From NCBI RefSeq assembly GCF_016654005.1, contig NZ_JAEPWN010000015.1, positions 1 to 61,878 of the forward strand: a DNA stretch of 61,878 nt. The letters run 5' to 3'. Every line of letters starts with the position of its first letter. Position 1 is the first letter of the stretch. Made by a program: the position numbers and the translations under genes. The stretch comes from Brevundimonas nasdae (GTDB lineage: Bacteria > Pseudomonadota > Alphaproteobacteria > Caulobacterales > Caulobacteraceae). Below are positions 33,629 to 45,676 of the stretch, in pieces. The notes below the pieces were generated by a model that saw nothing but the letters and a program-made list of their open reading frames with translations, had not been told where the DNA came from and searched no databases.

Positions 33629-35376
33629 CCGAAATCCGCTCCCGTCTCAGGTTTGCCGGCAGGAGCCTTGGCGCTCCGCAGTTTCGCCAAGACTTCTTCA
33701 CGGGCGCCTTCCACCTGGACTGCGCCATCGCGCATCACCATCAGCCGGTCAACTCGGGCAAGGACGCCGGCCCGATGGGCGACGATCACGACTGCGGCGC
33801 CCCGGTGAGCGGCGGCGAGGATCGCGGCCATGAGCGCGGTTTCACCCTCTTGGTCGAGGTTGGAGTTGGGCTCGTCGAGCACAAGCAGGACCGGGTCGCG
33901 ATAGAGGGCTCGCGCGAGGGCAATCCTCTGGGCCTGGCCGGCGGAAACGCCTGCACCATAGGGTCCGAGCACCATGTCATAGCCTTGAGGCAGACGCTGG
34001 ATGAGCTCATGGACGCCGGCCGCGACGGCCGCCCGGACGACCGCCTGATCGACAGCCTCCGCATCTTCTCCACTGGCGGCGGCGAACCGGGAGATATTGT
34101 CGCGGATCGATCCGGCGAACAGACTTGGCGTCTGCGGCAGATAGCCGATGTATCGGGCCAGGACATCGCCGTCCCGAGCATCATAGTCCGCACCATCCAG
34201 ACGGACGGATCCTTGATCGGGCTTAAGTCCGCCGGCGATGACCCGCGCCAGGGTCGTCTTGCCCGAGCCGCTGGCTCCGATCACGCCGAGTGTCTGCCCG
34301 GGCTCTAGCCGTAGCCCGATGTTGTTGAGCTGCGGTCGCTCTGTTTCCGGAAGACGCACCCCGATCCCCTCGAGTGCGAGCTTGCCGACGGGCGTCGGCA
34401 AGCTGGTACGATCTCGCGTCTGTGCGGCTGTGCCGACGAAGAGGTCCACCAAGACCTTCCAGCTCGTTCTCGCCTGGATCAGTGCCGGCCAGGCGCCGAC
34501 CAGCAGCTCCACCGGCGCGACCGCGCGGCTCAGCAGAACCGAGGAGGCGATGATCGAGCCGGCCGACATCTGCCCTTGAACGACAAGCCAGGCTGAAAGG
34601 CCTAGAGCTGTCGACTGCAGGGCGAGACGGACGAATTTGATCGCGCCAGAGTATTTTCCACCGGTCAGCTGGGCGTCGGCCTGTTGGCCCACGGCGAGCC
34701 TGCGTTGATCAACCTGCCGGGCGACGCTAGATCCGCGCATGCCCAAGGCGCGCACGACCTCGGCTTGGGCGGCGACGGCTTCCTGCGAAACGTAGGCGGC
34801 TGCGCTCGACTGCATCGACCGCGCCAAACGCGCGCGGGACTCGCGCTCGTTCAGCCAGGCCAGGACAAACAGACAGATCCCCCCCACCAGCGTCAGCACG
34901 CCGATTGCAGGGTGAAGGAGGAAGCAACAGGCCAGATAGAGCGGCGTCCATGGTGCATCGAGGAGCGCGAGCGCCCCCTGCCCCGACAATGCCGAGCGCA
35001 CATTGTCGAACTCCCGCAACGCCTGGCTCCTAGCCAGCTGGGACGGGGCATCCACCACACGGGTCAGGATCACAGGCGCCAGCAGACGATCAAGCCGCAG
35101 GGCGGCGCGCAGAAGCACCCGGCCGCGCAGCCAGTCTAGCGCGGCAAGGCTCAGCAGGGCGAACAAGGCCGCCGTGCTGACCAGAAGCAGGGTGGTGACG
35201 CCCCCCGTCGGCACGACACGGTCGTAGACCTGCATCATGTAGAGGGTCGGCGTCAGATAGAGGATGTTGACTAGGGCGCTGAATAGGGCGGCCGTGAGGA
35301 GATGTCGGCGGCAGGCCTGCAGCGCCTCGGAGAGGGGCTCAGCGCCGGCGCGGGTCGGAAAGAAGAGTTTCAGCAC
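33625..35376 (-). CDS. Type I secretion ABC transporter (PrtD-like, fused membrane and ATPase domains)
   Basis: 583 residues. Six transmembrane helices in the first 300 residues, with no C39-type peptidase domain in front. The ATPase has Walker A GASGSGKTT (about 365), a C-loop read as VSAGQAQRIALARAL in place of the strict LSGGQ, Walker B LLVLDEPNSNLD and H-loop VIVAHRAGVL. PrtD/HlyB-type exporters move C-terminal-signal substrates straight out of the cell. The giant RTX gene 120 bp upstream on the same strand is the obvious substrate. Confidence 0.94.
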   Translation of the reverse strand: MLKLFFPTRAGAEPLSEALQACRRHLLTAALFSALVNILYLTPTLYMMQVYDRVVPTGGVTTLLLVSTAALFALLSLAALDWLRGRVLLRAALRLDRLLAPVILTRVVDAPSQLARSQALREFDNVRSALSGQGALALLDAPWTPLYLACCFLLHPAIGVLTLVGGICLFVLAWLNERESRARLARSMQSSAAAYVSQEAVAAQAEVVRALGMRGSSVARQVDQRRLAVGQQADAQLTGGKYSGAIKFVRLALQSTALGLSAWLVVQGQMSAGSIIASSVLLSRAVAPVELLVGAWPALIQARTSWKVLVDLFVGTAAQTRDRTSLPTPVGKLALEGIGVRLPETERPQLNNIGLRLEPGQTLGVIGASGSGKTTLARVIAGGLKPDQGSVRLDGADYDARDGDVLARYIGYLPQTPSLFAGSIRDNISRFAAASGEDAEAVDQAVVRAAVAAGVHELIQRLPQGYDMVLGPYGAGVSAGQAQRIALARALYRDPVLLVLDEPNSNLDQEGETALMAAILAAAHRGAAVVIVAHRAGVLARVDRLMVMRDGAVQVEGAREEVLAKLRSAKAPAGKPETGADFG

Positions 35377-35496
35377 GACCTACACCGGTCTTCCCACTGA
35401 GAGGAGGCCTTTTCGACTTCCCAGCCCGCGGTCAATAAAACATATTTTCAAAGGTCTGCCTGACCGAACGCGCGTGCACCCGGCCAGGCCTTTTCC

Positions 35497-38400
35497 TCAG
35501 ACGAAGGAGTGATCCTGAAGCACGCCAGCCCGAATCTCGAACCAGCTCGACGGCATGCCATGAACCACTTCGAACCCGCCATCGTCCATAGCCGGCAAGC
35601 CGGACAGCATGAACGGATTATCCGCCGCCGGGATGGAAGCACTAAGGAAAGGCCGCTCGTCAACAGCTTCCATAGAGAGGACGTGCGCCCGCGAGGTTGA
35701 CGGTTGGAAGCCCGATCCAGCGGCGGCGCTTGAGCTCGGAGTGCTGCCCACCAAATCCTCCAAGGTGGACCAGACACTGTCGGAATCGAAATACACCGCC
35801 TCGACTCCGCTCAAAAGATCGCTGCCCTCATCACCCACCAGATCGGTGATGGTTACAGTCCCATTGGGGTTGCGCGTGAAGCTGAAGTTAGTGGAAGCGC
35901 CGAAGTAGTTGGCCTGATCATAGCCGTCGCCGCCGTACAGAAAATCATCGCCCTGGCGGCCGACGAGTGAGTCGTCGCCGCCCAGACCGTAAATCCGATC
36001 AGAACCCGACGTGCCCTGAACCCAGTCGTCGTCCGCTTCGGTGCCATAGTCGGCGACAAGATTGTTGAGCGACGACCAAGTCTGGCTGGCTTCGAAATAG
36101 ACCGCTTCCATGTCAAAGACGGTGTCCACGCCCTCCGTGCCCGTCACATCCGCGATAGTTACCGCTCCGTCTGCTTGGCGTGTGAAGACAAAATCAGCGA
36201 TGTCGCCAGCGTAGTTGACCTGATCGTAGCCTTCGCCGCCATAGAGGAAGTCGTCGCCTGCGTGACCGACGAGCGTATCGTCGCCGGCCAGGCCGAACAG
36301 TCGGTCGCTGTTGGCCGTGCCGCTGATCCAGGCGTCATCACCGGCAGTGCCGTGGACCCCGACCAGCTCGATCAAAGTCCTCCAGTTGCCGTCGCCGTCG
36401 AAATAGACTGCCTCAATGTTGCGGAGCGTGTCGGCGCCGTCCGTCCCGATAAGGTCGGTCGCGACAACATCGCCATTCTCTTGGCGCTCGAACCGCACCT
36501 CGCCAAGCTTGCCAGCGAAGGAGGCTTGGTCCTCGCCCGCGCCGCCGTCGAGCAGATCGTTGCCCGCCGCTCCATAGAGGACGTCGTCGCCCCCAAGGCC
36601 CACGATGACGTCGTTGCCAGATCCTCCACTCAGATTGTCGGGCCCTTCTGTGCCCTGGATGGCCAACAGGCTTGCCAGAGCCACCGGCGAGGCTTCATCG
36701 CCGAACTGGACCCACTCGATGCTCTCCAGCACGTCCACATCTCCGGTGGCGGTGTGCGTGGCGATCACAAGTCCGTCCGCCCTCAGGGCGAACAGGAAGG
36801 CGTTGCGGGACTGGACGTAGCGAGCCGTATCCTGCCCGTCCCCGCCATTCAGATGGTCGTCGCCGAGCCCGCCGGTCAGAAAGTCGTCTCCGCCGCCGCC
36901 GAGCAGCATGTCTTCCCCGGCGCCGCCATCCAGCGCATTGGCCAATGCGTCGCCGACGAGGGCGTCGCCGAACGCGCTACCCATTAAATTCTCCACGTTG
37001 GTCACGACATCCCCTTCAGCGTCGCCGCCTGAGTAGACCCCGCCCAGTGCGACCGAGACCGCCGCCGAGGAGTTCGCATAGCTGACGGTATCAATACCGG
37101 AGCCGCCGTCGATCTGATCGGCCCCAGAGCCGCCTTCCAACCAGTCGTCGCCGCCGCCGCCCCACAACCGATCGGTGCCCGCGCCCGACTGCAGGCGGTT
37201 ATCCTGAGCGTCCCCGGTAAGGACATCACTGCCGCCGCCGGTTATGACGTTCTCGATAGACGTGAGGTTCTCAAGCGCCTGTGTGGTGCGGGCGGTGCCC
37301 GCCGTCAAATCGACCGTCCAGCCCGCGTTCGAGTAGCGGAAGTCAACAGTGTCGGACCCCGCGCCCCCGTCGTAGCTGTCTTGGCCCATGCCGCCAGACA
37401 GAAGGTCGTCGCCGTCTCCGCCGAAGAGAGTATCGTCACCGGCGTCGCCTTTCAGGATATCGTTTCCGGCCCCGCCATTTAGGGCGTCGTCGCCGGCACC
37501 GCCGATGAGGACGTCGTCACCTTCACCGCCGGAAAGGGTGTCGTCGCCGTCGAAGCCTTCGATCCGATCAGCGCCGGTCGTCGTCGCCGATGCGGTATGG
37601 AGCGCCTCGACGTCGGCCAGCGTCGCTACCGTGCCATCGTCAAAGACCAGTTCCTCGACGCCCTGCCCTGGCGCAGCGGCGAGGCGAAGCGTGATCGAAC
37701 CCGTCGCGCCAGAGAAGCTCAGCCGCCACACGCCCGGCTCGTCGGTTCGTTCGGCCCGCATCATCGCGGGCGTGACGCCGGGCCCGAAAACGACCCGATC
37801 GATCCCGAGATCGGTCCCGTTGTCAACGATCACATCGTCGCCGTCGCCTAAGGCGTAACGATAGGTGTCGGCCCCGCCCTCGCCGCGGAGCTGGTCGTCA
37901 CCCGCGCCGCCGGTCAAATCCTCTACCGCGTCGAAACCGACGATGAGGTCGTCGCCGGCCGTCGCCGCGTCAGCGAGGTAGATCGCCTTCAGGTCGGCAT
38001 AGGCGAGCGTCTGGCCGTCACTGAACCGGAACGCTTCCACCAAGCCTGCTGCCTCGACGCCTTGGTTCTTGAGTGTAATCGACTGCTGGGCGCCGAACGA
38101 CAGAATGACGTCAAGCCCCGAGCGAGAGACGGTCATCGCCGCAAGCGACAGACCTGTCCCAAACACGATTGTGTCGGTATCGGTTGAACCGACCTGTTCT
38201 TCGACGACGTCGTGGCCGTCTCCGGAGGCGACGAGATAGATGTCCGCGCCGAAGCCCCCAACTAGACGGTCATCTCCGGCGCCGCCATTCAGGACATCGG
38301 CCAGACCAGTACCGACGATAGTATCGACTCCGACTGTTCCGGCATTAGCGATCGCTGTAGGAACCAGATCCTGACGGGTCCAGATCACGCCATTAGCGAA

Positions 38401-41400
38401 GACGACTTCTTCGATCCCGCCGCCGGCGGCCTGCTGGTCGAGGTAAATAGCCCCGTCGGAGCCCGGCAACACCAGAACGATATCGTTGACGTCTGAGCTC
38501 GACTGCAGGATCAGCACGTCTTCGGGAAGGATGTCCGCGCCCATCACTAGGCGATCAACATCGGTGGCGGGACCGAAGTCCTGGATGGAGTCGCGACCAT
38601 CGCCCAAATCATAGACGTAGACGTCGGAGCCCGCACCGCCCCGCAGAACATCATGGCCAGACGCACCGATCAGATGGTCAGCGCCCAGACCGCCGTTCAA
38701 TACCTCGGCAGCGCTTGTGCCGCGTACGACAGGCAGCCCGTTGGCAGTACCGCTCGCTAGTGACACCAAGCTGGCCTTCGTCCAAACCGTGCCGTCTGCG
38801 AACGATATCTGCTCGATCCCCGAGTATGTGTTTATCCCGCCAACAATATAAACGCTGTCAGGTCGTCCGGCGATCTGGAGTCTGACATCGCCCCCATAGA
38901 GCGACGGGAGGGTGACAATCACGTCGTCCGGTGCAATTCCCTCTTCAAAGATCAACCGATCAATGTCGGACACATAACCAGGGCCCTCTTTGATGACGTC
39001 GTTACCGTCACCCAAGCCGAAGTAGTAGGTGTCAGACCCGTTATCTGAGTCGTAATAGTCGTCTCCAGCGCTTCCGCGGAATACGTCAGAGCCATACGAG
39101 TCGAGAATTCTATCATTGCCGCCAGTCGTGACAGTCTTCAAATATTCTGCAAAGATCTGAGTGCGCGTCCAGAAAGCGCCGTCGGCGAACTCAACCCTGT
39201 CCACGCCGGTGTAGATCCAGTTCTGGCCTACCAGAAGCACGCTGTCAGTGGTTCCGCGAACACTCAGAAGATAATCGTCGTCCGAACGGGTGATCGCAAT
39301 GTCGGCCACGGAGATTCCAGCCTCAAAGCGCAAAACCGCCGTGTCCGATACGTGACCCGGTCCGCCGCTTAGGACATCACGTCCATCGCCGCGACCGAAC
39401 ACATAAACGTCCGACCCGGTGTCGTGGATGAAATGGTCGTCACCGGGATCGGCATAGATCACATCGCTGTAGTCGGTGTCGAAGATCACCGAGGAACTCG
39501 AAGCGGCCTGACCCTGAGCGTAGATCGCAAAAAGCTCCGTCTTGGCCCATATCGTGCCGTTGGCAAACTCAACGGTCTCAATGCCGGAGAACCGACCTAG
39601 TTGACGGTCCAACAGGATGGCATCTCCGCCTGCACCAACCTGAAGCAATAGGGTGTCGCTGCCGTAACGCGAGATGTGGATCATTTCCGGCGTGATGCCG
39701 GCGCCGAACAGTATCCGGTCGCTGTCGAAGGTCCCGGTTCCTTGATCGTTGATGAAGTCGAACCCGTCGCCAAGGTTGAAGAGGAATGTGTCGCTGCCGC
39801 TTCCCCCGATAATTACATCGTTCCCGGCCCCGCCAACTAAGACCTCGCTTAATGAGGACCCGGGAAGGTCGTCATTCCCTGATGTGGGCGATCGTGCGAA
39901 TTCGAGCATATCAACAGCCACGGCGGGGGCGCCGTCGGCGAAGGCCTGAAGTTGAGCCGTCGTCCAAAGCGAACCATCAGCGAAAGACACCTGATCGATG
40001 CTTGCGCCGGTCGCAAACCCCGATAGGAGAATCTTTTCGGCGCCGACAGTCAGGACTAGGGCAGCGTTGTCGCCGATCACCTTGCGTACCTGCACATTCA
40101 ACGCCGTGATTCCGGCTCCGAACGCCAGCACATCGACGCCTGCCGTCCCGGCGTCCGCGATGATGTCATTTCCATCGCCTAGAGCATAACGATAGACGTC
40201 ACTCCCCGCACCGCCGCTTAGACGGTCGGCGCCGGGACCACCCACCAGTATGTCTTCACCGGTCGTTCCAGTAAGGGAGGCCGTCCCTGCCTCGCCCTGA
40301 GCGAGGTAAGCCGCGAGCAGTCCCGACATCGACCAGGTGACGCCATCAGCGAACTGAACATGACCGATGGCATTGCGTTCGAGCATGACTGCTCCCGCGC
40401 CGGTCGTGAACGACAGCACGAACTCCGCGGAGCCGAAGCTCGGCCGGCCAATCACGATCTCCTGCGCCGTGACGTTCTTCAGAACTAGAACGTCGGCGCT
40501 CCCCTCGCCTGCAGCACCGGCGGCGACGCGATCAAAACCGTCCCCCGCTGCATATTCGTAGCGGTCAACGCCAGCGCCACCCTTCACAAGATCGTTGCCG
40601 GCGGTCATCCCGATCACATCGGCTCCCGTCCCGCCGACGATGACGTCGTCGCCGTTCGTTTGCCGACTAGCGATCGCTAGGCTTTGCAGTTGAGCGGCGC
40701 TCCAGACTGTTCCGTTGTTGAACACAACTTCTTCCAAGTCGGGACCGATGACTACGCCCCCGTCGCCGATGGCCAACATCATCTCCCGGTCGTTGCTCAA
40801 CGACCGCGTCACGCGGACATCGTCCGGTGTGATGCCTGTCCCGAGCACTAGGCGGTCGATCGCCGCGTCAACGCCGCCGTCGGCAATCCGATCGAGGCCA
40901 CCGCCACGCTCGTAGCGATAGGTGTCCGCGCCACGTCCGCCCTGCAGCGTGTCGTCGCCCGCCCCCCCATCCAACACATCGTCTGTGTCAAATCCAGTAA
41001 TCACATCATTTCCGACCGAGGCCGCCTGCGCCAGGGCACGAGCATTCAGATCGGCGCGTGACCAGACGACGCCATTGGCGAAGACGAACTCATCAATCCC
41101 TTCCCAGTAGGAGCCGGAGTTCTGCGACTTCAGTGTGATCTGGTCACCGGTCCCCGGAATGCTCAGTACGAGTTCATCGGTGCGGAACACGGACCGTTCG
41201 ACGATTATGTCATCCGGCAAAATTCCGGCTCCAAACTCCAAACGATCTTGGCCACTTATGTCGACAATGTTGTCGCGGCCGTCGCCGAGATTGAAGCGGT
41301 AAACGTCGTCGCCGGCTCCACCGCGCAGCGTGTCATTCCCCTTGCCGCCGACGAGTATGTCGTCGTTGAATTCGCCATCCAAGCTCTCATTGCCTCGCGT

Positions 41401-44400
41401 TCCCACGACGATGTCATCGTAGAACCCACCTTGAGTGACTGCGCGGCTCAGAATGTCGTCCTTGGTCCAAGTGACGCCGTCGCTAAATACGACCGAATCT
41501 ACCCCTTGATCGTCCTCTTCCAGACCGTCCAGAACGGCTAGGGTGACGCCACCGGCGATCAGGACGAAGCGGGAGGCGTCATCAGCGGACCGCACGACGG
41601 AGACTGCGGACGAGGCCGCGTCTTCGAGAACCAGGCGGTCGTAGTCGCTCAGCGCCCCGATATCGCGAATGGTCTGGGCACCATCCCCGGCTCGAATGAC
41701 ATAGGTGTCCGAGCCGTAGCCGCCCACCAAAACGCCGGCCTCGGTGTCCCCGGAGAGTACGTCGTCGAAGATCGTGCCTGTGGCAGTCGATGTCGTACCT
41801 GCATGGGGGACCTGCGCCTGAGCCAACAACTGTGACCGAGTCCAAATCACCCCGTCGGAAAAGCGAATGCGCTCGACCCCACCGAGGTTAGCGTAGGTCT
41901 GGCCGAGTAGTTCGACGGCCACGCCATCCTGTCCAGCCACCGTGATCCGGACGTCCTCGCTTGAGCCCGAGAGCCAAACGGAGATAGCTGTCGAGGCCAC
42001 ATCGGCGAAGACAAGCTCGTCGATGGCCGCACCGAGGCCCGCGTCGTCGACACGATCTGTGCCGCCCCCGCGATGAATGAAATGGTCTGAGCCCTGCCCA
42101 CCGTTCAGAATATTCCGCCCCGTGCCGCCCTCCAGGATATCATCCCCTAAACCGCCATGGAGCTCATCATCACCATCTCCCCCTTCAAGCCAATCGTCGC
42201 CTTCATCTCCGTACGCGACATCATCGCCAGCGCCACCGTTAAGGTAGTCGCCGTGGCCACCCAGACCGTAAAGGCGATCATCTCCAAACTCCCCAAACAG
42301 CCAGTCGTCCAGTTTTCCGCCCTGAAGACTGTCGTGACCAGCTCCGCCGAATACATCGGCACCGAGGTCGCCGGCGACGACATAATCGTGGCCGTCACCC
42401 GCAGCGACCCTCGCCGCGACCGTCACCGTGAAGTTCTTGGAAGTCCGGACGCCATTAAACGCGATGAAGCTATCAGAATCACCGCTGATTGAATGGCGGC
42501 CGTCAAGAACGTCACCGGCAAGAATGATCCTGTCGGAACCGGCATCGCCGAGGATCTCGTCCTTCGAACCAGTCGGAATGACATCCCCGATCACCAGCGG
42601 ATCGTCGCCTTCGCCGGCGAAGGTCAGCCTCTCGCCGTCGATATAGGTCAGACCGATATTCTCGGCATTGACTCCCCACTGCTCGAACAGGAACGTCCAG
42701 CCGCCATTCCAGTCGACTTCCGCTCGACGATGCAGTCCAAGATCAAACGCCCGCTGGAGCAGCAGTTGCCAACCCACGGATTCGTTGGAGTTTGGATCAG
42801 CCGCAATCAACGCGTTGATGGTGTCGACGTTGGCCAAATAGGTTTGAAAATCTTTTGCGACGATCATGTCGCTTATCACCAGCGTGGACGCACCGGCGAC
42901 GATGTCGCCGTTCTCATCGCGAGCTCGTTCCAGCGAAGCCGCCAACGCCCTCATTGCATACGGATCGCCGCCGCCGAGCGAGAACTGCTCGAGCAGTCGA
43001 ATGACCCCATTCTCAACCAGCTGGGATATGTCCTGTCCGAAGTTGGCTTCCGCAGCGGAGCCCATCTTCAGTCGACTATCTTGACCGACCTGGCCGTACC
43101 CGCTGGACGAAATATCTTCCGCATTGAGCGTAACGGCGCCGACGGAAAGCAGAACCGAGTTCACGTTGTCGCGCACGATCGACGCGATATCCTCGACGAG
43201 CTCTCGCGAACCCCCAGCCTCGGAGGAAACCCGAGAAATGAAGAGCGTGCCAGCGGCCGCGTCATACTGCAGGTCAGCCCAGGCGATGGGCGTATCCCCG
43301 CCGATCAATCCGCCAAGCAGCCCCCCGATCAAATCGCCGACGATCGACCCGACGAAGGCACCGACGAAGGGGATCGGGATCAGCGTCTGCCCGACTATTC
43401 CGCCTAGTCCGCTCCCGAGATTTGAACCGACGATTTCGCCATACGAATCCCACTCGGCGATCTCATTGGAAATGTAGTTGGCAGCGACCGAGCCGAGGGC
43501 GTTGAAACCCGCAGCTGACAGGCCGGTAGACCATGGGCGCCCCTCCAGCAGGTTTTGACCGATCTCGTTGAGAGCCGCTCCCGCCGGCGCGCTGACAAAA
43601 GGCGCCAGTTCGCCGTCAACGCCGATCAGGTCCGCAAACTTGGTCGCAGCAAACGAGGCGATTGCGGAGAAGGCGGCACTCTTCAAGAAGAGGTCGGGAT
43701 TTAGAGCGTCAAGCGACGTCTGCGCCGCCTGAGCGAGAGGCGACCCATCTTCCGATATTGACAGGATAAACCTGATCGCCTCGATCTGCGCCGCAGTCGA
43801 GCCCGCAGTCTCGGCGAATATGGATAAGGCGCCAACCAGATCGCTCGGCAGTCCCGTTTCCTCGAGCAGCTCGCTCACGAGAGCACGCGCTGCGTAGCCG
43901 CCGACGGAGCCGATGGCCGTCATGGCGAAACGCCCCATGACGTGGGGCAAATCGAACGGCGTGTCTCCAGCTATGCTGTCGACGGCCGTGCTCCCGAGAG
44001 CCCTGAGCGCCGAGCCGAACGCGATGTATTCGAGAGGATCATCCGCGAATGTCAGGCGCGCAAACTGGTCGAGAAGTCGGTCGGCTTGCTGACCTGCTTC
44101 GGTGTCAGGCGAGAAAACAGACTCGTTGTGAACTCTCCAACCAGCCGCAACATAGGTATGCAACCCCTCGACTTCGATGTTGTAGACCGTCGCCGTTCCG
44201 GCGCTCTTGAGGCTCCATCTAGCTTCGGCCGACGTATTCCGCTCGACATCGGTGCGCGAGTTGCCGCAGGCGCGATGGTACGCCCCACTCTCATCAACGA
44301 TCAGCCCATCGTCGGCAACGATCTCGCTGAGCGGCCGAAAGGCGCCTTCCTCCGTCAGAAAGGGATGGTCCGCTGTGACGATGACGCCATGAAAATCAAA

Positions 44401-45135
44401 AACCGGCTGATCGGGCGTCTCAAACAGGCGGGTGACCCGGCCTCGCGACAATACCCCTCGGCCACCGGCTTCGCTCGGGTCAAAAGCTAGTACCTCGTCA
44501 TCAATCCGAATGTCTGCGATAGCGCGTTGCGACCCGTCCGCCATCGAAATCTGTGTCGAGCCGCCAAAGCAATAACGGTACCGCCAATGGGTGTCCCGAT
44601 GGGCGCCGTACGTCCCGTAGAATGACGTGTTGTTTGAATTCAACTCGTCGATCACCATGCCGTCGCCCTCGAAGGTGATCTCAAACCCATCACCAACGAG
44701 GTTCGGGTCGAAATTCCGACGCTCTATGTCGGAAAAGAACTGATAACCCAATGGCTTCCCGGAAGGGGAAAAATCAAAATTGTCGTTGAACGGCTTAACT
44801 TCCGCCCCGATCAACTTCACCACGCCGCTTGCCGAAACTTCTACTGTTCCGCCCTTGATCAGGAACGAGGTCCTACCCCAAACGGCGACACGATACGCAT
44901 AATCTGGGATTCCCGGATCCTCCATGTATTGATTCAGATCAGCGGATCTCTGACTTTTGCTATATAGCGCCTCAAAACTATAGGTCCCCGGGGACAGATC
45001 GTTTCTACTGAACAGATCTTTTACAGCTTCAATAGATCCGATATTTAGCTTTTGACCTGGTCCATGACGCATATACCAATATGAGTCGACGTCGACACTC
45101 TCCCGCCTCTCCTGCCAGCTTCGCCCGGGACCCAA
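35497..45135 (-). CDS. Giant RTX-type secreted protein with an N-terminal Hint domain (3212 residues as read)
   Basis: Layout from the first in-frame start (TTG 45135): unknown N-terminal domain (1-188); Hint autoprocessing domain (189-337) starting at Cys-Phe-Gly-Gly, with VTADHPFL and closing WRVHN; helical region with a glycine-zipper stretch ([16 protein letters not shown], about 600-620); a first block of RTX nonapeptides ([15 protein letters not shown], about 950-1060); twelve HCBP-related modules of 110-140 residues, each ending like FADGVxWTxxxL; a second RTX block; three final repeats of about 140 residues; and a C-terminal tail ending GVLQDHSFV, fitting a type I secretion signal. 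Calcium binding follows from the repeats. It should be exported by the ABC/HlyD pair. The true N-terminus is probably elsewhere (see 45045-45305). Confidence 0.9.
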   Translation of the reverse strand: MGPGRSWQERRESVDVDSYWYMRHGPGQKLNIGSIEAVKDLFSRNDLSPGTYSFEALYSKSQRSADLNQYMEDPGIPDYAYRVAVWGRTSFLIKGGTVEVSASGVVKLIGAEVKPFNDNFDFSPSGKPLGYQFFSDIERRNFDPNLVGDGFEITFEGDGMVIDELNSNNTSFYGTYGAHRDTHWRYRYCFGGSTQISMADGSQRAIADIRIDDEVLAFDPSEAGGRGVLSRGRVTRLFETPDQPVFDFHGVIVTADHPFLTEEGAFRPLSEIVADDGLIVDESGAYHRACGNSRTDVERNTSAEARWSLKSAGTATVYNIEVEGLHTYVAAGWRVHNESVFSPDTEAGQQADRLLDQFARLTFADDPLEYIAFGSALRALGSTAVDSIAGDTPFDLPHVMGRFAMTAIGSVGGYAARALVSELLEETGLPSDLVGALSIFAETAGSTAAQIEAIRFILSISEDGSPLAQAAQTSLDALNPDLFLKSAAFSAIASFAATKFADLIGVDGELAPFVSAPAGAALNEIGQNLLEGRPWSTGLSAAGFNALGSVAANYISNEIAEWDSYGEIVGSNLGSGLGGIVGQTLIPIPFVGAFVGSIVGDLIGGLLGGLIGGDTPIAWADLQYDAAAGTLFISRVSSEAGGSRELVEDIASIVRDNVNSVLLSVGAVTLNAEDISSSGYGQVGQDSRLKMGSAAEANFGQDISQLVENGVIRLLEQFSLGGGDPYAMRALAASLERARDENGDIVAGASTLVISDMIVAKDFQTYLANVDTINALIAADPNSNESVGWQLLLQRAFDLGLHRRAEVDWNGGWTFLFEQWGVNAENIGLTYIDGERLTFAGEGDDPLVIGDVIPTGSKDEILGDAGSDRIILAGDVLDGRHSISGDSDSFIAFNGVRTSKNFTVTVAARVAAGDGHDYVVAGDLGADVFGGAGHDSLQGGKLDDWLFGEFGDDRLYGLGGHGDYLNGGAGDDVAYGDEGDDWLEGGDGDDELHGGLGDDILEGGTGRNILNGGQGSDHFIHRGGGTDRVDDAGLGAAIDELVFADVASTAISVWLSGSSEDVRITVAGQDGVAVELLGQTYANLGGVERIRFSDGVIWTRSQLLAQAQVPHAGTTSTATGTIFDDVLSGDTEAGVLVGGYGSDTYVIRAGDGAQTIRDIGALSDYDRLVLEDAASSAVSVVRSADDASRFVLIAGGVTLAVLDGLEEDDQGVDSVVFSDGVTWTKDDILSRAVTQGGFYDDIVVGTRGNESLDGEFNDDILVGGKGNDTLRGGAGDDVYRFNLGDGRDNIVDISGQDRLEFGAGILPDDIIVERSVFRTDELVLSIPGTGDQITLKSQNSGSYWEGIDEFVFANGVVWSRADLNARALAQAASVGNDVITGFDTDDVLDGGAGDDTLQGGRGADTYRYERGGGLDRIADGGVDAAIDRLVLGTGITPDDVRVTRSLSNDREMMLAIGDGGVVIGPDLEEVVFNNGTVWSAAQLQSLAIASRQTNGDDVIVGGTGADVIGMTAGNDLVKGGAGVDRYEYAAGDGFDRVAAGAAGEGSADVLVLKNVTAQEIVIGRPSFGSAEFVLSFTTGAGAVMLERNAIGHVQFADGVTWSMSGLLAAYLAQGEAGTASLTGTTGEDILVGGPGADRLSGGAGSDVYRYALGDGNDIIADAGTAGVDVLAFGAGITALNVQVRKVIGDNAALVLTVGAEKILLSGFATGASIDQVSFADGSLWTTAQLQAFADGAPAVAVDMLEFARSPTSGNDDLPGSSLSEVLVGGAGNDVIIGGSGSDTFLFNLGDGFDFINDQGTGTFDSDRILFGAGITPEMIHISRYGSDTLLLQVGAGGDAILLDRQLGRFSGIETVEFANGTIWAKTELFAIYAQGQAASSSSVIFDTDYSDVIYADPGDDHFIHDTGSDVYVFGRGDGRDVLSGGPGHVSDTAVLRFEAGISVADIAITRSDDDYLLSVRGTTDSVLLVGQNWIYTGVDRVEFADGAFWTRTQIFAEYLKTVTTGGNDRILDSYGSDVFRGSAGDDYYDSDNGSDTYYFGLGDGNDVIKEGPGYVSDIDRLIFEEGIAPDDVIVTLPSLYGGDVRLQIAGRPDSVYIVGGINTYSGIEQISFADGTVWTKASLVSLASGTANGLPVVRGTSAAEVLNGGLGADHLIGASGHDVLRGGAGSDVYVYDLGDGRDSIQDFGPATDVDRLVMGADILPEDVLILQSSSDVNDIVLVLPGSDGAIYLDQQAAGGGIEEVVFANGVIWTRQDLVPTAIANAGTVGVDTIVGTGLADVLNGGAGDDRLVGGFGADIYLVASGDGHDVVEEQVGSTDTDTIVFGTGLSLAAMTVSRSGLDVILSFGAQQSITLKNQGVEAAGLVEAFRFSDGQTLAYADLKAIYLADAATAGDDLIVGFDAVEDLTGGAGDDQLRGEGGADTYRYALGDGDDVIVDNGTDLGIDRVVFGPGVTPAMMRAERTDEPGVWRLSFSGATGSITLRLAAAPGQGVEELVFDDGTVATLADVEALHTASATTTGADRIEGFDGDDTLSGGEGDDVLIGGAGDDALNGGAGNDILKGDAGDDTLFGGDGDDLLSGGMGQDSYDGGAGSDTVDFRYSNAGWTVDLTAGTARTTQALENLTSIENVITGGGSDVLTGDAQDNRLQSGAGTDRLWGGGGDDWLEGGSGADQIDGGSGIDTVSYANSSAAVSVALGGVYSGGDAEGDVVTNVENLMGSAFGDALVGDALANALDGGAGEDMLLGGGGDDFLTGGLGDDHLNGGDGQDTARYVQSRNAFLFALRADGLVIATHTATGDVDVLESIEWVQFGDEASPVALASLLAIQGTEGPDNLSGGSGNDVIVGLGGDDVLYGAAGNDLLDGGAGEDQASFAGKLGEVRFERQENGDVVATDLIGTDGADTLRNIEAVYFDGDGNWRTLIELVGVHGTAGDDAWISGTANSDRLFGLAGDDTLVGHAGDDFLYGGEGYDQVNYAGDIADFVFTRQADGAVTIADVTGTEGVDTVFDMEAVYFEASQTWSSLNNLVADYGTEADDDWVQGTSGSDRIYGLGGDDSLVGRQGDDFLYGGDGYDQANYFGASTNFSFTRNPNGTVTITDLVGDEGSDLLSGVEAVYFDSDSVWSTLEDLVGSTPSSSAAAGSGFQPSTSRAHVLSMEAVDERPFLSASIPAADNPFMLSGLPAMDDGGFEVVHGMPSSWFEIRAGVLQDHSFV

Positions 45136-45305
45136 ACATTCGGCGCTTGAGCGCCATTGACCATGTGTCGAGCGAAATCGCTATAAGTCCACTTCCGCCC
45201 ATCGGAAAGCTGAACCTCATACCTGTCGGCGGCGGGCCTGAACTGCCCGAGCCCGAGATTGGCCCAATACTGCATTGCCCTATAAATCGTTACAGCATTA
45301 TTCAC
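45045..45305 (-). CDS. 5-prime reading frame of the giant gene, apparently separated by a -1 frameshift
   Basis: GTG 45305 overlaps the stop of the lipoprotein gene (GTGA) and is thus well placed for coupled translation. The product begins [20 protein letters not shown] and stays protein-like to about residue 61 ([11 protein letters not shown]), then becomes low-complexity and stops at 45045. The giant frame, which has no ribosome site at its own TTG, becomes protein-like at the same place ([20 protein letters not shown]). Joining the two by a -1 shift at CCCGGGC (45129-45123) would give about 3,269 residues. It could be a sequencing error, a real mutation or programmed frameshifting. Confidence 0.55.
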   Translation of the reverse strand: MNNAVTIYRAMQYWANLGLGQFRPAADRYEVQLSDGRKWTYSDFARHMVNGAQAPNVWVPGEAGRRGGRVSTSTHIGICVMDQVKS

Positions 45306-45676
45306 TTCACACCCCCGGACATGCGATCGATATCAATACCGCTTGAAAACAATACGCCACACATATCGAACTCGACGAAAGCGACAACTCGGCCACCGTT
45401 AATAGTCGGAGCTTCAATAAAAACAGACCAGACTTCGGGGCTGTCGATAGACATTGGCTTCTTCTTTACTTCGCAGCAAGTTTCTTTATTCAACGGATGG
45501 TCAGATTGGACCCTACCGTCAGCCAGCAAATAGACGCCTCCCGCGTCTCGCTCTATCCAACGTATCGCGGCCTCGACTGCCTGCTGCTCCGTCATCTTCG
45601 GTCCCTTGCACAGCGGTATGTAGGCACCGCATGATGACACGAAGAGCGAGGCGGATGCGCAAAGCAGAGTCTTCAC
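45302..45676 (-). CDS. Small predicted lipoprotein encoded just before the giant RTX gene
   Basis: 124 residues from GTG 45676, chosen because it gives a compact lipoprotein signal (MKTLLCASASLFVSSC, lipobox near residues 13-16); the frame is open 30 codons further to 45766. The mature part contains a helix (MTEQQAVEAAIRWIERDAGG) and then beta-rich sequence (VWSVFIEAPTINGGRVVAFV, FDMCGVLF) with a CC pair. It ends in a 4-bp overlap with the GTG of the giant gene's 5-prime frame. No family recognised. Being coupled to a Hint-bearing secreted protein, it might be an immunity or chaperone partner, which is only a guess. Confidence 0.65.
   Translation of the reverse strand: MKTLLCASASLFVSSCGAYIPLCKGPKMTEQQAVEAAIRWIERDAGGVYLLADGRVQSDHPLNKETCCEVKKKPMSIDSPEVWSVFIEAPTINGGRVVAFVEFDMCGVLFSSGIDIDRMSGGVK

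Noticed and set aside
35700..42300. Regularly repeated short DNA motifs that might be a CRISPR array or tandem repeats
   Set aside because: The repeats are codons for glycine/aspartate RTX nonapeptides in one reading frame, with no constant repeat-spacer pattern.
44118..44570. True protein-splicing intein in the giant protein
   Set aside because: The Hint block ends VHN followed by Glu, not the Cys/Ser/Thr needed for splicing, so autoprocessing or cleavage is a better reading.
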